A stretch of 64,000 bases of DNA, taken from Paulinella micropora (taxonomy: Eukaryota; Cercozoa; Imbricatea; Euglyphida). This document shows, piece after piece, positions 36,201 to 45,530 of this stretch (the stretch's first letter is position 1; every line of letters begins with the position of its first letter). The translations under genes and the position numbers were made by a program. The DNA lies in the NCBI GenBank assembly GCA_009731375.1, contig BJOX01000234.1, positions 147,922-211,921 on the forward strand, written 5' to 3'. The notes beneath the pieces are model-generated. The model worked only from the letters and a program-made list of their open reading frames with translations. It was not told the DNA's origin and made no database searches.

Positions 36201-39033
36201 TGAGGAGAAGAAATTACGCCCAATCATGTTTATTAGTAGGAAGTTGTGTGCGGCGGAGAGAAACTATTGCACAAGGCAAAGAGAGGCGTTGGCGGTAGTG
36301 TGGGCCCTCAAGAGGCTCAGAGAGTATTTGTGGGGAGGACCTCAATTTACTGTCAGAACTGATCATCATAACCTGTTATGGTTGATGAATCATGAACAGA
36401 CGGGACGGCTGGCGCGGTGGCAAGCGTTCTTGTCTTGTTTCGATTTTACAATGGTCCATCTACCGGGAAAGCGAAATGTGGTCGCTGATAGCCTCTCTAG
36501 GCTAGAGTTTAACTCAGAAGTATCGGCGTTGGTGTCCACGGTGGAGATGGAAGACTTGTCCACTGACAAGGTGTATGAGGTCAGCCACATTGAGGCGATG
36601 GAGATGGCGAGTGGAGTCCGATATGACCGCACAGGTCTACGGTACAGTCCACAAGGCCCGGATCACGGGATATGTTGTGAGCTACATACCCAGGAGGACG
36701 CTGAGTGGTCCTATGAGGTATATGAGAATGCGAAGGCGAACATAAGAGAGGAAGAGGAGACGCAGGAAGTTTATGCGGAGCCTCCTCAAGAGCGGAGAAG
36801 TGACCTAGACGATGACCCGGAAAGAATCGGGGTACGGCTAGAAGATGGTACTATCCATATAGCCTCGCCTACCGCATGGAGGCAACAACAGGCTCAAGAT
36901 CCGGAGTTTAAAGAACTGATACAGTTATATCAGAACCCGGATGAGCTACGGATGACGAAAGCGATCAAAGATCAGATGAAGGAGATGGGATGGAGAGATG
37001 GTCTACTGTGGTACAAGGGCCTTCACGGTCGCTATGCGTCACAGCCGGACAAATGGACCCTTTGGGTACCGGAGAGTCTGAGACGATTTATATTTGTCGC
37101 AGCCCACAATTGCCCACTTTTGGCGCATCCGGGTCGACAACGAACTCATATGTTCGTAGCGAGGCGATTCTGGTGGAAGAAGATGAAGGAGGAGATAGAT
37201 CAGGCGGTGGATGCATGCATCCCGTGCAAGATAAACAAAACACCACTGAAGGCAAATTTCGGCCTGATTGGCGAATTTCCTCTTCATGCGGGGATGTTTG
37301 AGTTTATACACATTGATCATGTGGGACCTTTCCCAGAATCGAAGGATGGTTACAAATACCTCCTTACGGCTATTGACAGAGCCACCAACTATGTGTGGAT
37401 CATCCCTGTCAAAGACGTTACCGGCAAGACGACGGCCGAGGCGCTGATCGATAGGATCATCTCACAGATCGGAGTACCAAGAAAGATATGTTCTGATCGA
37501 GGCTCGGACTTTAATAACGAGGTCATCGACAAACTATCTAAGTATTACGGGATGAAATGGCAATATGTTACTGCCTATAACCCGCGAGCAAATGGGAAAA
37601 TCGAGCGGGTACACAGACCCCTCAAAGCCTCGCTAAAGATGTATTGCACGAAGAAGGAGAATCAAAGAGCATGGGTCGAGGCAGCACCATCATTTGCGTT
37701 TGCAATGAACTGTCTACCCTCTACGGCGTTAGGAGGCTCGAAGAGCTCAATCTCGCCATATCAGTTAGTATATGGGCGTGAGCCTGATATCCCGACTTCG
37801 CTCCTTCACCCAAAAGACACTTGGGCGGATGCGGATGAGTTGTTTGGGATGAGACTTAGAGTGAAGATGGAGGCGGAACAAATAGTCAGGGCGCATAGAG
37901 AGGCGGAGCGCCGAAAGACTGATGCTGAAGGGGTGCGACAAGCGCACTTGGATCAGATCAAGTTCCAGGTCGGGGATATTGTACTATTGTACCATCCTCA
38001 AGTCCCGAAGGGAGTCAGCTCTAAGCTGTTCACTCACTGGAAAGGACCTTATCAGATTATGGAACAGACGGGACCTCTGAATTACAAGATCAGGGGTAGA
38101 GGGAAGGTGCAAATTGTGAATGTAAGAAGGCTGATTAAGTATGATCCCTTCTTACTGGAAGATGAATCCGTTGAGGAGGCGTTAAAACGGATGAAGGATG
38201 ATTTCAAAGAGGTGCCGCCCATCCACAAGGAGGCTGGCATAGACCAAGACGATGCTTATCGGGCACCGATAGCTGAGAAGGAGGAGAGTGAGGTGGACAG
38301 CAAGGAGAAGACTGACCGCATAAGCGCGGTGGGGACTCAGTCCAAGTCTCCGCGAGAGCATAGCGGAAAGAAGGAGAAGATCACAGAGGCGCAGCTAAGG
38401 AGAGCGCGGAATGATCTTATCAACGACCAACCGAGGAAGGCGATGAGGTCGATGAGATCAAAGGACGTCCACCAGGAGGAGGAGGGGACGGACACTGACC
38501 CAAACGCGGGCACCGTTGAGATTGTCCATGAGCGATGGAAGGAAGGCGATGCGATAGCAACCATCGCATGGGTGAAAGATGCTTTCTATCTGATGAGGCC
38601 AGCGGAACAACATGTCGCTGATGACACTCTCTCAGACTTATACTTGATGCGGGTCGTGGCGGTCCCACGACAGATGCGTGTCACACGGACACTCAAAATA
38701 TCATCAGCCGCAAAGATAGTACAACCGATACTCCAGTTCTGGAGAAGTATGGACCCGGTTGAGGATCCAAAGGCAAGACATTATCTGCCAGTATATAAAG
38801 ACGCAAAAAGTCTCGAGACATGGGATGATACAATTACTCCCAGAGACAAGGATTACACTGCGTGGACCATTCAGACACTGCCAAGAGGAGTGCTTGATGT
38901 CCCTTTTGAATTATCGTTGGGCGGAATCCCTAATAAGATCTGGGACATTCTCGAACAGTCAAAGTTCGATCTGACTTTTGTTGGTGGTCCTCCACCAGGC
39001 AAAGAAATCCGCGCCAGACGACGAAGGCAGTGA
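33220..39033 (+). CDS. pol: Gypsy Pol polyprotein (protease, RT, RNase H, integrase), copy 2
   Basis: Numbering is from 33253. The protease region has DTMA at 179-182, where DTGA is usual, and the C-terminal LATMGAVIDCAARRV box. RT has NYARVN and the catalytic YIDD (815-818). RNase H starts with VDTDAS (D967). Integrase has the zinc site H1292, H1299, C1322, C1325 and the core D1355, D1415, E1451, exactly a D,D-35-E spacing, followed by a GPY/F-type module near 1595. The last ~330 residues are charged and then form a conserved-looking domain of unknown role ending in a basic RARRRRQ tail. The frame is intact, so this copy may be competent. No ATG lies at its beginning. Confidence 0.93.
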   Translation: MEGEEERKEKTVKFNPKVTVLSNAVVQTGPTLPLCENKDVGTQRLQPQGSLIPVHTARLPMITDANRKARLAMEARRPMADVSPRPSKQPRTDSMSTVAAGGEQKDNVCTQVPQDNVAQIVNAPVPQNNKNVNEVKQEEKKEELKNLETRLQNLERKVLVLAANIHRPDALCYTELYCETLKTILKVGNDTMANINIVGRKFFNRYRDWVDGNMKKSTGTLKGVSSRTDITGIITLTFKLKSARVYRMDLYVVPGYHGSILLSYDQLATMGAVIDCAARRVIYGVKRGEENDIDPFNATDSYEAYELSLATDHKKMAIAHEALEVYVHPHVVRPDELSWTDNWESQVCTVTVPTCHWDKKSIDDLIEKRKEEIICVAQRSPSLARFAEGVGTDVHITNGYCFHAKVGEEKREAFVPRRTGRIPDTPPETIKSFITDFWGDEPTWPRSLSEVKKCLRTLFENNKPYTIILPYNEKAIWAQEIRDRLIDHPIPVPSRKQQLVVACRMGTREQSSAYKRKLRDLDKLKLIPQAFTCFDGFYTRKAPLQYARLIDMLVELGKDDEPDTVTYEKTGLDDVSEEDLGLEEDREPLKQHKQMSDEDFQEAARKILEEGVGTEKEKELLKAKLEANKEIFDPPHAGGVKPEDFTAVIYKIPGAEPSPAPRRANLSIHEAKIAEELARQLLNEDFIERSTSPIVSQPRIVPKPGGEWRLTVNYARVNKVLEEERNPLPTLEEGRRVLRNAKFYSVIDLKNGFWQIPLEEKSRWLTAFVVGMEIYQWKVLPMGLKQAPGLFQKAMQKMLSSQYDDLSDGGFMRRRGQKAGEYAFCYIDDIIVYSNTMEEHIDHLSDIFRRIGAFGLKCNLKKCQLAKTSVTYLGYEISHNRVSISKEKREEIMNRPIPKNRTELHSFLAMAQYYSQFIPDWGATRAKVEKMIDFGDFEKWDEEALQAFHALKDLIYKDPKDGGLVLTMPDFTKQFVVDTDASKFAIGAVLQQEDEEKKLRPIMFISRKLCAAERNYCTRQREALAVVWALKRLREYLWGGPQFTVRTDHHNLLWLMNHEQTGRLARWQAFLSCFDFTMVHLPGKRNVVADSLSRLEFNSEVSALVSTVEMEDLSTDKVYEVSHIEAMEMASGVRYDRTGLRYSPQGPDHGICCELHTQEDAEWSYEVYENAKANIREEEETQEVYAEPPQERRSDLDDDPERIGVRLEDGTIHIASPTAWRQQQAQDPEFKELIQLYQNPDELRMTKAIKDQMKEMGWRDGLLWYKGLHGRYASQPDKWTLWVPESLRRFIFVAAHNCPLLAHPGRQRTHMFVARRFWWKKMKEEIDQAVDACIPCKINKTPLKANFGLIGEFPLHAGMFEFIHIDHVGPFPESKDGYKYLLTAIDRATNYVWIIPVKDVTGKTTAEALIDRIISQIGVPRKICSDRGSDFNNEVIDKLSKYYGMKWQYVTAYNPRANGKIERVHRPLKASLKMYCTKKENQRAWVEAAPSFAFAMNCLPSTALGGSKSSISPYQLVYGREPDIPTSLLHPKDTWADADELFGMRLRVKMEAEQIVRAHREAERRKTDAEGVRQAHLDQIKFQVGDIVLLYHPQVPKGVSSKLFTHWKGPYQIMEQTGPLNYKIRGRGKVQIVNVRRLIKYDPFLLEDESVEEALKRMKDDFKEVPPIHKEAGIDQDDAYRAPIAEKEESEVDSKEKTDRISAVGTQSKSPREHSGKKEKITEAQLRRARNDLINDQPRKAMRSMRSKDVHQEEEGTDTDPNAGTVEIVHERWKEGDAIATIAWVKDAFYLMRPAEQHVADDTLSDLYLMRVVAVPRQMRVTRTLKISSAAKIVQPILQFWRSMDPVEDPKARHYLPVYKDAKSLETWDDTITPRDKDYTAWTIQTLPRGVLDVPFELSLGGIPNKIWDILEQSKFDLTFVGGPPPGKEIRARRRRQ

Positions 39034-39875
39034 CAAAGAAACTATTTTTCTTTATGCGTCTCAAATAAACTGATTGATTGCCCACGGCGTATCATGATTT
39101 GATCATGCATCATCAGTTATCAATATGAATATTAAAAAGACTCAGTGATATAACTTGGCATTCGATCGCAACATACGAGTGCGAAAGGTCGATCGACGAT
39201 GATACTACACCGTATACGGGGATCGCTAGTGTATTGAGCGATGGTGTTCCCGGGTATGACCCTTTCCAAGTCCTGGGATGATGTTCTCGAAAATGAAATG
39301 TTCTCTGAAACTTTCATTAAATTATTTTTTACGATAGATTATATACTGTCGTACCTGAGCACGGTCAATCTCTACTTGTGTCGGTATATCGCAGGGTCGG
39401 GTACATACACCTCGACTTCGGATATAGCTATTAGGACTGGCCCCCTAATACTATATCATAGGATATCCGCCTTATACAAGGGTATGTCATTAAAAAAGAC
39501 AATGTACTTACGATCTCCCTGTGAACAAGGATAATGATAATGATAATGATAAGAAGAAGAAGGAGATCAAAGGGGGAATCGTACTACAGCACCACGTTGC
39601 TTGTATTTTTTTATTAATTGTACGTTTGTTCTTGACATACTGCCGAAAAAAAAAAGAAAAAAAAAGAAATTGAGGGGAAGGAGTTCAAAATTTACAAGAA
39701 AGGCTAGAGAATCCGCTTTGACGTGCCGTATGAGGATATATTTATCGTCTTTTAGCGTCTATCCGTGGGTCGATGCGCTGTGTGGCATGACTCCATAGCG
39801 CATACTATTTGCAGAAAGAAATCAGAAGGTGTATGACGAAAATGCTATTTCCGTCATAAAATCGGGAGGGGGTAC
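39034..39875 (+). other. Long 3' untranslated tail and polypurine tract of gypsy copy 2
   Basis: About 840 nt, the same in copy 1, without a credible frame. It ends with ATCGGGAGGGGGTAC, a polypurine tract next to the LTR. An A-rich run at 39646 and a short GATAAT microsatellite are the most variable parts. Confidence 0.8.
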
Positions 39876-40112
39876 TGTAGGCATCACCCCCCGGATAGCC
39901 GGTAAAAAATACCTTTTCCTGGTGACAGGTGCACCAGCTTGTTTTTCAGTATTATTTGTCCGGATTGGACCTGATGCCATTTTATTCCTGGTCTGTTGCC
40001 GTTTTCCTTTTTGGCTTCACTGAGCTAATATAACGAGACATCATTCTCATTCTTGAGGACTGTGTTTGGTTGTATTACCGACTTTTTACGAGCTATCGTT
40101 GGGGGCATTACA
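39876..40112 (+). repeat. 3' LTR of gypsy copy 2
   Basis: 237 bp, TGTAGGCATC ... GGCATTACA, matching the LTR at 5214-5450. Confidence 0.93.
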
Positions 40113-40800
40113 TGCTTGGCTATGGCACCGGCATGGGGTTCACATAGGCGGTCACGGTACATTTTCCTCCAAGAGCCTCCGACACTCCGACTGACTCCCA
40201 AGTTACTGCCCGCCGGCTGATGATCCACTCCGCGAATTCCCCTGTACACGGGGCTTAGCATAGTGGATGATGGGAAGGAGAGACCGGTTCCTTAGACTCT
40301 CAATCCCACGCTTGGCGGCCTCATGCTGCATTAAGCAGTCAATCATCAATGTGCGACTTCCACTCTTGATTTCGGCTTCCAATCCCCTAGTCGGACTACC
40401 CATTTCAATCATGAGGGGCAGATGATCCCTTCGAGCCATGTCGGCGGCACATAAGCGTAAGGCATTGTTCCTTTCTTGCTTTGCCCGCTGATACTAGGCT
40501 GATGTTCCACGCAGAAGTCGCTATCTATGAGAGTCGCTGCGGCCTTAATCCGCATGCTGTTAAACTCCGACTCTTCCCTTCAGACTTATGGGCCAGACAC
40601 ACCTACGCTTCCCTTCAGCCACTCCATGACACCGGCCCTCATTCATCTTGTCGATGCCGGCGTCGTCTTCCAACAGTATTTCTAAACTGTTCTCATCCTC
40701 CGGCGGTACTACCGGCTCGGGTAGGGCGGCACCCCCGGGCTTGGCCATGTGTGCTTTATCTTTTGACCTCCTAGCCAAGAACTTAACCATCCCATGTCGG
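40113..40800 (-). pseudogene. gag: Ty1/copia remnant, 5' (gag) side
   Basis: Minus-strand frames such as 40790-40560 (acidic, with LPEPVVPPEDENSLE) and 40439-40203 look like gag pieces in several frames. They are the part of the copia element upstream of the gypsy insertion. I did not find its 5' LTR. Confidence 0.5.
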
Positions 40801-40911
40801 TGCTCTCAAGTCAGGCTGACGATCTACGACCGCCGTGCCACGCAGGAGAACTCCCCCCCACCATCCCCTCTCTTCGACGACACAGGTGGCACCGTTCACA
40901 ACTTTTTTGTG

Positions 40912-40985
40912 GACAATTTTCGGCCTGATAGCTCGTGCTTCCTTTTCTTCTACAATTTTCGGCCTGATAGCTCGTGCTTCCTTTT
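40912..40985. repeat. ~36-bp tandem duplication
   Basis: ACAATTTTCGGCCTGATAG with the following CTCGTGCTTCCTTTT occurs twice in tandem. Confidence 0.85.
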
Positions 40986-41063
40986 TTCGGGTTTGCAGGG
41001 GGTGCACAAAGCAAAACAGAACTAGCCCTTTTTTTAGGGAGGGGGGGGGGGGCAGTCGTTGGT

Positions 41064-41331
41064 ATGGCGTTGGAGCCTGTGTCGTTGAATAACGTAATCA
41101 GGAGGTTGCAGCCTGGGCTGTCGGCCAGTGAGGTTGACAGCACCAGGTCCAAGCTCATCCTGGCCAATGCCGTCCAGGAGATGGGAGTACGTCCTGCGGC
41201 ACGTTTGATGGTAGGGCGTCGCAGTTGCCCCTTTTTGACTACTCTTTGCCGTGCCACGTCGTGGCAGGGTGTGTCGACATTCAAAGCCCGCTACTGGGAC
41301 CAGAAGGCGCGTGACCACACATTCCGTCCAG
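41064..41331 (+). CDS. Possible exon of an unrecognised gene, cut by the viral island
   Basis: A GC-rich frame of ~89 codons from an ATG at 41064 has natural-looking composition and ends at a possible splice donor (CCAG|GTCTCC, 41331/41332). It is followed by a TC repeat and then by the AT-rich island. I do not recognise the protein. It could be a host exon next to the insertion, or chance. Confidence 0.3.
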
Positions 41332-41447
41332 GTCTCCTTCTCTCTCTCTCTCTCAATCTATGCGTATGTGTGTGTTTCTCAGAATCTCGTTTTGCACTCT
41401 AAGATTAATATATTTTAGTATTTTTAATAAATAATAAATATTTAATT

Positions 41448-41501
41448 GATATTTGACAATCTCACTTCGTGCTATCGCACTTTGGTTTATTGTCAAATAT
41501 C
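41448..41501 (+). terminator. Gene-end hairpin H1 (orphan)
   Basis: A 13-bp perfect stem GATATTTGACAAT / ATTGTCAAATATC encloses a nested GTGC-TATC-GCAC hairpin. It is nearly the same sequence as H2, which lies at a gene end, but no gene ends here, so a gene to its left is probably missing. Confidence 0.7.
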
Positions 41502-41541
41502 GTTTTTAAAATAGAATTTAATTTTTTATAATATAGGAAAC

Positions 41542-41591
41542 GATTTTCTAAAACCAACGAACGCGTAGCAAAAGTTGGAATTTAGAAAATC
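41542..41591. terminator. Hairpin H4 upstream of the tail-fibre-like gene
   Basis: An 11-bp perfect stem GATTTTCTAAA / TTTAGAAAATC has an inner CCAAC/GTTGG stem. It lies eight bases from the ATG at 41600. Its ends are a variant of the GATRTTT...AAAYATC pattern. Confidence 0.6.
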
Positions 41592-41599
41592 AATATAAT

Positions 41600-43491
41600 A
41601 TGTCGCAATATAAATCGCTCTTAGGCTTGTCAGAAATTGCGGTGGACTCACTCAATACACTTAACTTAGACTTAACCAATACCAACATATTGGGCTTAAA
41701 CACAGACAGAGTGCCAGAAGATGCCGACCCCGTAAATCTTTATTACACTGACGGCCGATTTGATACATGTCTCGCTTTAAAATCAACTACGGATATCAAA
41801 GAAGGAAGCCGTTTATACTACACAGAGCAACGAGTAAGTGATAATGACGAAGTCAAAGCCTCAACTCAACACCGCTCTAATACTTCTAATCCGCACCAAA
41901 CCAGTTTATATAATTTGATAGACACAAACATATTTGCACAAGCGAGCGGACAATACTTAACTTACAACGATGTAGAAGGCAAATGGAAAAATACCGCCCT
42001 CGGTTCAATTGACACACTCTCTGATGTAGTCATTACAGCACCAGTGGCAATGAATAGCTATCTAACATATAATTCAATAAACCGGGTAAATAAAACCTTT
42101 TCGATAAATGTGGATAAATTCGGTAATATTAGTATGGGAAGGAAGAATATAACAGGAGTAAATTTGCTAAATACCAAAGATGTTGATGAATGGATATTTG
42201 AGCATAAAGATAATAATGATAAAGTGTCAGCGAGTGGAAGTATAGATAGCCACAGCGATGTGACAATAACAGGCTTTCCAGCAGATAACCAACTGCTTAT
42301 TTATAGCACAGGACAATGGAGAAACACCACACCACCCTTTCTTAGATTAGACGGCACTGCTAGTATGACGGGGGCACTAAATATGGGTGGTTATGCTATT
42401 TCAGGAGCTTCTACGTATAATGGAATAAATCTCGCTAATCTCGCAGTTGATGGTTCGGTGGTCAAACTAACAGGTGACCAAACCATAGCAGGAATTAAAA
42501 CATTTAGCAGTATAATAAATGCGAGTGCGGGGATTGATACGAAAAGTCAAAAAATTACAAATGTAAATCAACTAAATGGCAGGTCTATCACAACTTGGTT
42601 ATCAGAGCACGATACGAACACGGCGAAAGTGTCGGCGAGTGGAAGTATTGATACACATAGCGACGTGATTATAACAACAGCATCAGATAATCAACTCATT
42701 TATAGCACAGGACAATGGAGAAACGTGGCACCACCCTTTCATAGATTAGACGGCACTGCTAGTATGACGGGAGGACTAAATATGGGAAACCAAAATATAA
42801 CAAATGTGAATCTGGTTGATGGTGTAGATGCTTCTGTTCTTGATACTTCGGCAGTTAAAACCTCAGGAAACCAAACCATAGCAGGAATTAAGACATAAAG
42901 CAGTGGTGTGGAAATTACTGGAAATTCAATCAATTCAACAACAAAGGGCACATTTATCGTTTTCAATTCAACCAGTAATATCGGTTCTATTGCTAGTTTG
43001 GATATGGAAACTGCAACATATTACAACTTTGAAATTTCTGCGAAAAAAAAAGTTTTATTATTGACGGGACGATTGTTTCGTGGTTTAATGCTACTGGCTT
43101 AGATTGTAATAGTAGTAGGATTGTTAATCTAGGAGAACCACAAAATGCGAATGAAGCGGTAAATAGACAATATCTGGATGACAATTGTGTGAAACTAACA
43201 ACAGATCAAACCATAACAGGAAGTAAAACATTTAATGGGGCGAGCACTACGATAAAATATCTCACTTTAACGAACAATGCCGATTTTAATAATCAAACTA
43301 TCACTAATGGTGGAAATATAACATATAATGGGGCGAGGATATTAAACCAAAATGGAGGAGATATATTCTTTTCACAGACATCAGGTGATTATCAATATTT
43401 CTTATTTACTCTAAATACTGCTACAAGTGGAACCGCAGACCAAAGACAACCATTACACCGTGGCCATTACTCAGCGGGAGGTACAGGTTAA
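41600..43491 (+). pseudogene. Tail-fibre-like / receptor-binding-type protein, broken
   Basis: The protein resembles phage and giant-virus tail-fibre shafts: an N-terminal NLYYTDGRF box, TGDQTIAGIKTF-type repeats, and two ~90-residue repeats (SASGSID.HSDV ... STGQWRN ... RLDGTASMTG.LNMG). It would be a virion surface fibre. The first frame stops at TAA 42896-42898. In the sister repeat the same place reads TTT (the F of GIKTF), so the stop is a mutation. The frame then goes on until an A9 run at 43043-43051, where a further frameshift leads to the last part (43189-43491 in phase). TATAATATG surrounds the start. Broken twice; the A-run indel could be a sequencing error, the stop is less likely to be. 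Confidence 0.75.
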
Positions 43492-43545
43492 GGCAAATAT
43501 GATTACAATCTCGTAATTAATTTTCGATAGTTAATTTATTTTTTG

Positions 43546-43556
43546 TTTATATATAG
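43546..43556 (+). promoter_or_regulatory. TATA-like box before the 43559 gene
   Basis: TTTATATATAG ends a few bases before the ATG. Similar boxes stand 3-9 bases before other starts of the island (41600, 45817, 49667, 49934). Confidence 0.5.
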
Positions 43557-43558
43557 AG

Positions 43559-44794
43559 ATGCCCCACCAGAGAAATTTAATCGCAGAAAATCCTGACGGC
43601 GAATTTATAAACGTCAGCGTTGGATATGATGGACACGTTGAAACAAATAATTCAAAAACCGCTTTTGGCGAGGCAGTAGTAGGTCAATTAACACCAGTAT
43701 TACAAGAAATCTTTCCACATACCATTAATACTAGGATATGGACAAAAACAGAAACAAAATCGTCTGTGTCATTTTTGAATAATATGGCTGAATTGAAAAC
43801 AACTGCTGATGCTACGGCAGATGCTAGACTGGTAAGTAAAAGGAGAATAAAATATAGAACTGGAATGGGTGTCCTAGCCCGCTTTACTGCTCTATGGACA
43901 ACGGATGATACAAAAGATTACTATTCATTTATTGGAATAGGAAATGACCTTAATGGATTTTATTTTTACAAAAATCAAGCAGGAATGAATATCGCACATT
44001 GTGCGGGAGGTGCTGTAGATTATATTAACCAAGAAGACTGGGACGACCCTTGCGATGGAAATTATGCTATGACAAACTTAGACTGGAGCAAAGGAAATGT
44101 ATTTCAAATTCAATTTCAATATTTAGGTTTTGGTGCTATTAAGTTTTATATTGAAAATCCCATAACAGGATTATTTCAATTATTTCATATGATTGAGTAT
44201 GCGAATGCTAATAATGGTGTAAGCCTGCGAAATACGACATTACCTTTTACGGCAGTAATGAGAAATGATGCAAAGACTGGAATACAATCTCTTAAAACAG
44301 CGAGTGCCAGTTTATTCATTGAGGGAACGAATACTATTAATACCAGCATAACAAACGAAGTGGAAGGAAGTAAAGCAGCAAACACCACTGAAAGTCCTAT
44401 TATTAGTATAAGAAACAAAGCGGTATTTGATGCGGGTGGTGCAAATTTAACAAATTATTCAAATGTTTATCCCACTTTGATAAGTATTACAAATGAAGAT
44501 ACTAAGTCGAATGTTGTCAGAATGGTATTAAATGGAACACTAACTGGAGCAGGTTTTGCAGATGTTGATTCTAAGTATTCAATTGTAGATACTGACACAA
44601 AGGCGACTGCTATCGCAAATGGAACAACAATTTTTAAACTATATGTAAATTCTCAATCAACTCAACAAGTCAATCTTAGAAGTTATGATATATACCTATC
44701 GCCGAGTGATGTATTAACTTTTACGCAGAAGTCTGTCTCTGCTGGTGGAGGAGGAAATGTCAATATTATCGCTAACTTCATAGAAAACCAATAG
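43559..44794 (+). CDS. Phage/giant-virus-type structural protein, intact
   Basis: 411 residues. The central part (WTKTETKSSVSFLNNMAELK, RTGMGVLARFTALW, NVFQIQFQYLGFGAIKFY, then an ENPITG box) is a beta-rich pattern I associate with structural or receptor-binding proteins of tailed phages and of large or Polinton-like viruses of protists. I cannot name a Pfam family. It is the only large gene of the island without a break. Its stop codon overlaps the first base of hairpin H2. It probably worked with the neighbouring fibre gene at the virion surface (inference from position and style). Confidence 0.7.
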   Translation: MPHQRNLIAENPDGEFINVSVGYDGHVETNNSKTAFGEAVVGQLTPVLQEIFPHTINTRIWTKTETKSSVSFLNNMAELKTTADATADARLVSKRRIKYRTGMGVLARFTALWTTDDTKDYYSFIGIGNDLNGFYFYKNQAGMNIAHCAGGAVDYINQEDWDDPCDGNYAMTNLDWSKGNVFQIQFQYLGFGAIKFYIENPITGLFQLFHMIEYANANNGVSLRNTTLPFTAVMRNDAKTGIQSLKTASASLFIEGTNTINTSITNEVEGSKAANTTESPIISIRNKAVFDAGGANLTNYSNVYPTLISITNEDTKSNVVRMVLNGTLTGAGFADVDSKYSIVDTDTKATAIANGTTIFKLYVNSQSTQQVNLRSYDIYLSPSDVLTFTQKSVSAGGGGNVNIIANFIENQ

Positions 44795-44847
44795 ATATTT
44801 GACAATTTCACTTCGTGCTGACGCACTCTCGTTTATTGTCAAACATC
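44794..44847 (+). terminator. Gene-end hairpin H2
   Basis: Stem GATATTTGACAAT / ATTGTCAAACATC (12 of 13 pairs) with nested GTGC-TGAC-GCAC. It starts at the last base of the stop codon of the 43559 gene and is almost identical to H1. Confidence 0.75.
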
Positions 44848-44881
44848 GTGAAAAATAAAAAAAATATTACATCGTAAAAAC

Positions 44882-44935
44882 GATGTTTTAGAAATAGACG
44901 AAAGTCGCAGACGAAAGTCTAATTTCTAAAATATC
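44882..44935 (-). terminator. Gene-end hairpin H3 (minus-strand gene)
   Basis: Stem GATGTTTTAGAAAT / ATTTCTAAAATATC (13 of 14 pairs) with inner GAC-GAAA-GTC mini-hairpins. It lies one base beyond the stop at 44937-44939 of the minus-strand reading frame. H2 and H3 form a back-to-back pair between convergent genes. Confidence 0.72.
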
Positions 44936-44936
44936 A

Positions 44937-45395
44937 TCAGAGATATTTTTTTACCGCATCTTTATTATTAAAATAAGGTTGTTGAATTAAATATTCAAGG
45001 TATGATTTATCAGCCTTAGCAACATCTTCAATTTTCATTTTTTATATTTAACCATATTGAAGAAAAATATCGGTTTCATTTTGTGCTATATCTTCGCCTA
45101 CATTAGCCTTTATTTCTGTAATTCCAGTCTCTTTTAAATCAGTCGCCGTAAATGGTGTGCTCGGCTCTTCAACCAACACGTTTTCCAACGGAATAACTAC
45201 TTTCACATTGTCATCATAATGTTGATTTTGTTTGAAATCAACATATTGCTCATAGAAAGAAACAATATCAGGCTTAGTCCATTTAATTGAAGGTTTCTTA
45301 ATTTCGCTGTCAAGGCTCCATTTTTCAATTTCACTCAAGTAGTCCTGTTTAGTGCTTAGGTCGGTTATCTTATATAAAGATATTTTAGAATTACG
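44937..45395 (-). pseudogene. Small PFGKYKG-type (DUF3820-like) gene, copy 2, decayed
   Basis: The frame is open from ~45395 to 45051 but contains no ATG at its beginning; the first usable codon at 45338 is TTG. At its end LQYG is followed by two TAA codons (within 45039-45050), and the same frame then continues as KMKIEDVAKADKSYLEYL to a stop at 44937. Aligned to the sister gene (FPFGKYKGKKIQDVA), both TAA codons fall where lysine codons (AAA) stand. This is a paralogue of the 45531-45817 gene that lost its start and gained two stops. Its role is unknown; such domains occur in phage and virus proteins. Confidence 0.62.
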
Positions 45396-45434
45396 CTTCT
45401 ATCTTGCTAATCGCAAGATTTCTCGCTATATTCT
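45379..45434 (-). terminator. Hairpin H5
   Basis: Outer arms GATATTTTAGAAT / ATTCTAAAGCAT (partial pairing) and an inner perfect ATCTTGC/GCAAGAT stem. It belongs to the same hairpin family and lies between the two small genes. Confidence 0.5.
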
Positions 45435-45475
45435 AAAGCATAAAAAAAATTAAATAAAAATAATTTCAAGAAAAT

Positions 45476-45530
45476 GATGTTCGTAAAACACACGGGAGCG
45501 GTAGCGGGAGTGTGATTTACGAATATCAAT
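45476..45530 (-). terminator. Gene-end hairpin H6
   Basis: Arms GATGTTTCGTAAA / TTTACGAATATC with one bulge and an inner ACAC/GTGT pairing. It directly follows the stop at 45531-45533, which is the stop reached if the earlier TAG is ignored. Confidence 0.65.

Larger units (their letters stand above)
29500..40112 (+). mobile_element. Complete Ty3/gypsy-type LTR retrotransposon, copy 2
   Basis: 10.6-kb element: 5' LTR, primer-binding site, ~780-nt leader, gag, pol, ~845-nt 3' tail, polypurine tract and 3' LTR. The domain order in pol (protease, RT, RNase H, integrase) defines Ty3/gypsy. It is flanked by a 4-bp direct repeat TGCT (29496-29499 and 40113-40116), the target-site duplication. It sits inside a minus-strand copia remnant. 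Confidence 0.95.

Noticed and set aside
25640-41000. Paired LTRs of the copia remnant
   Set aside because: I compared the flanks by eye near 25.6-26.0 kb and 40.8-41.0 kb and found no matching terminal repeats.
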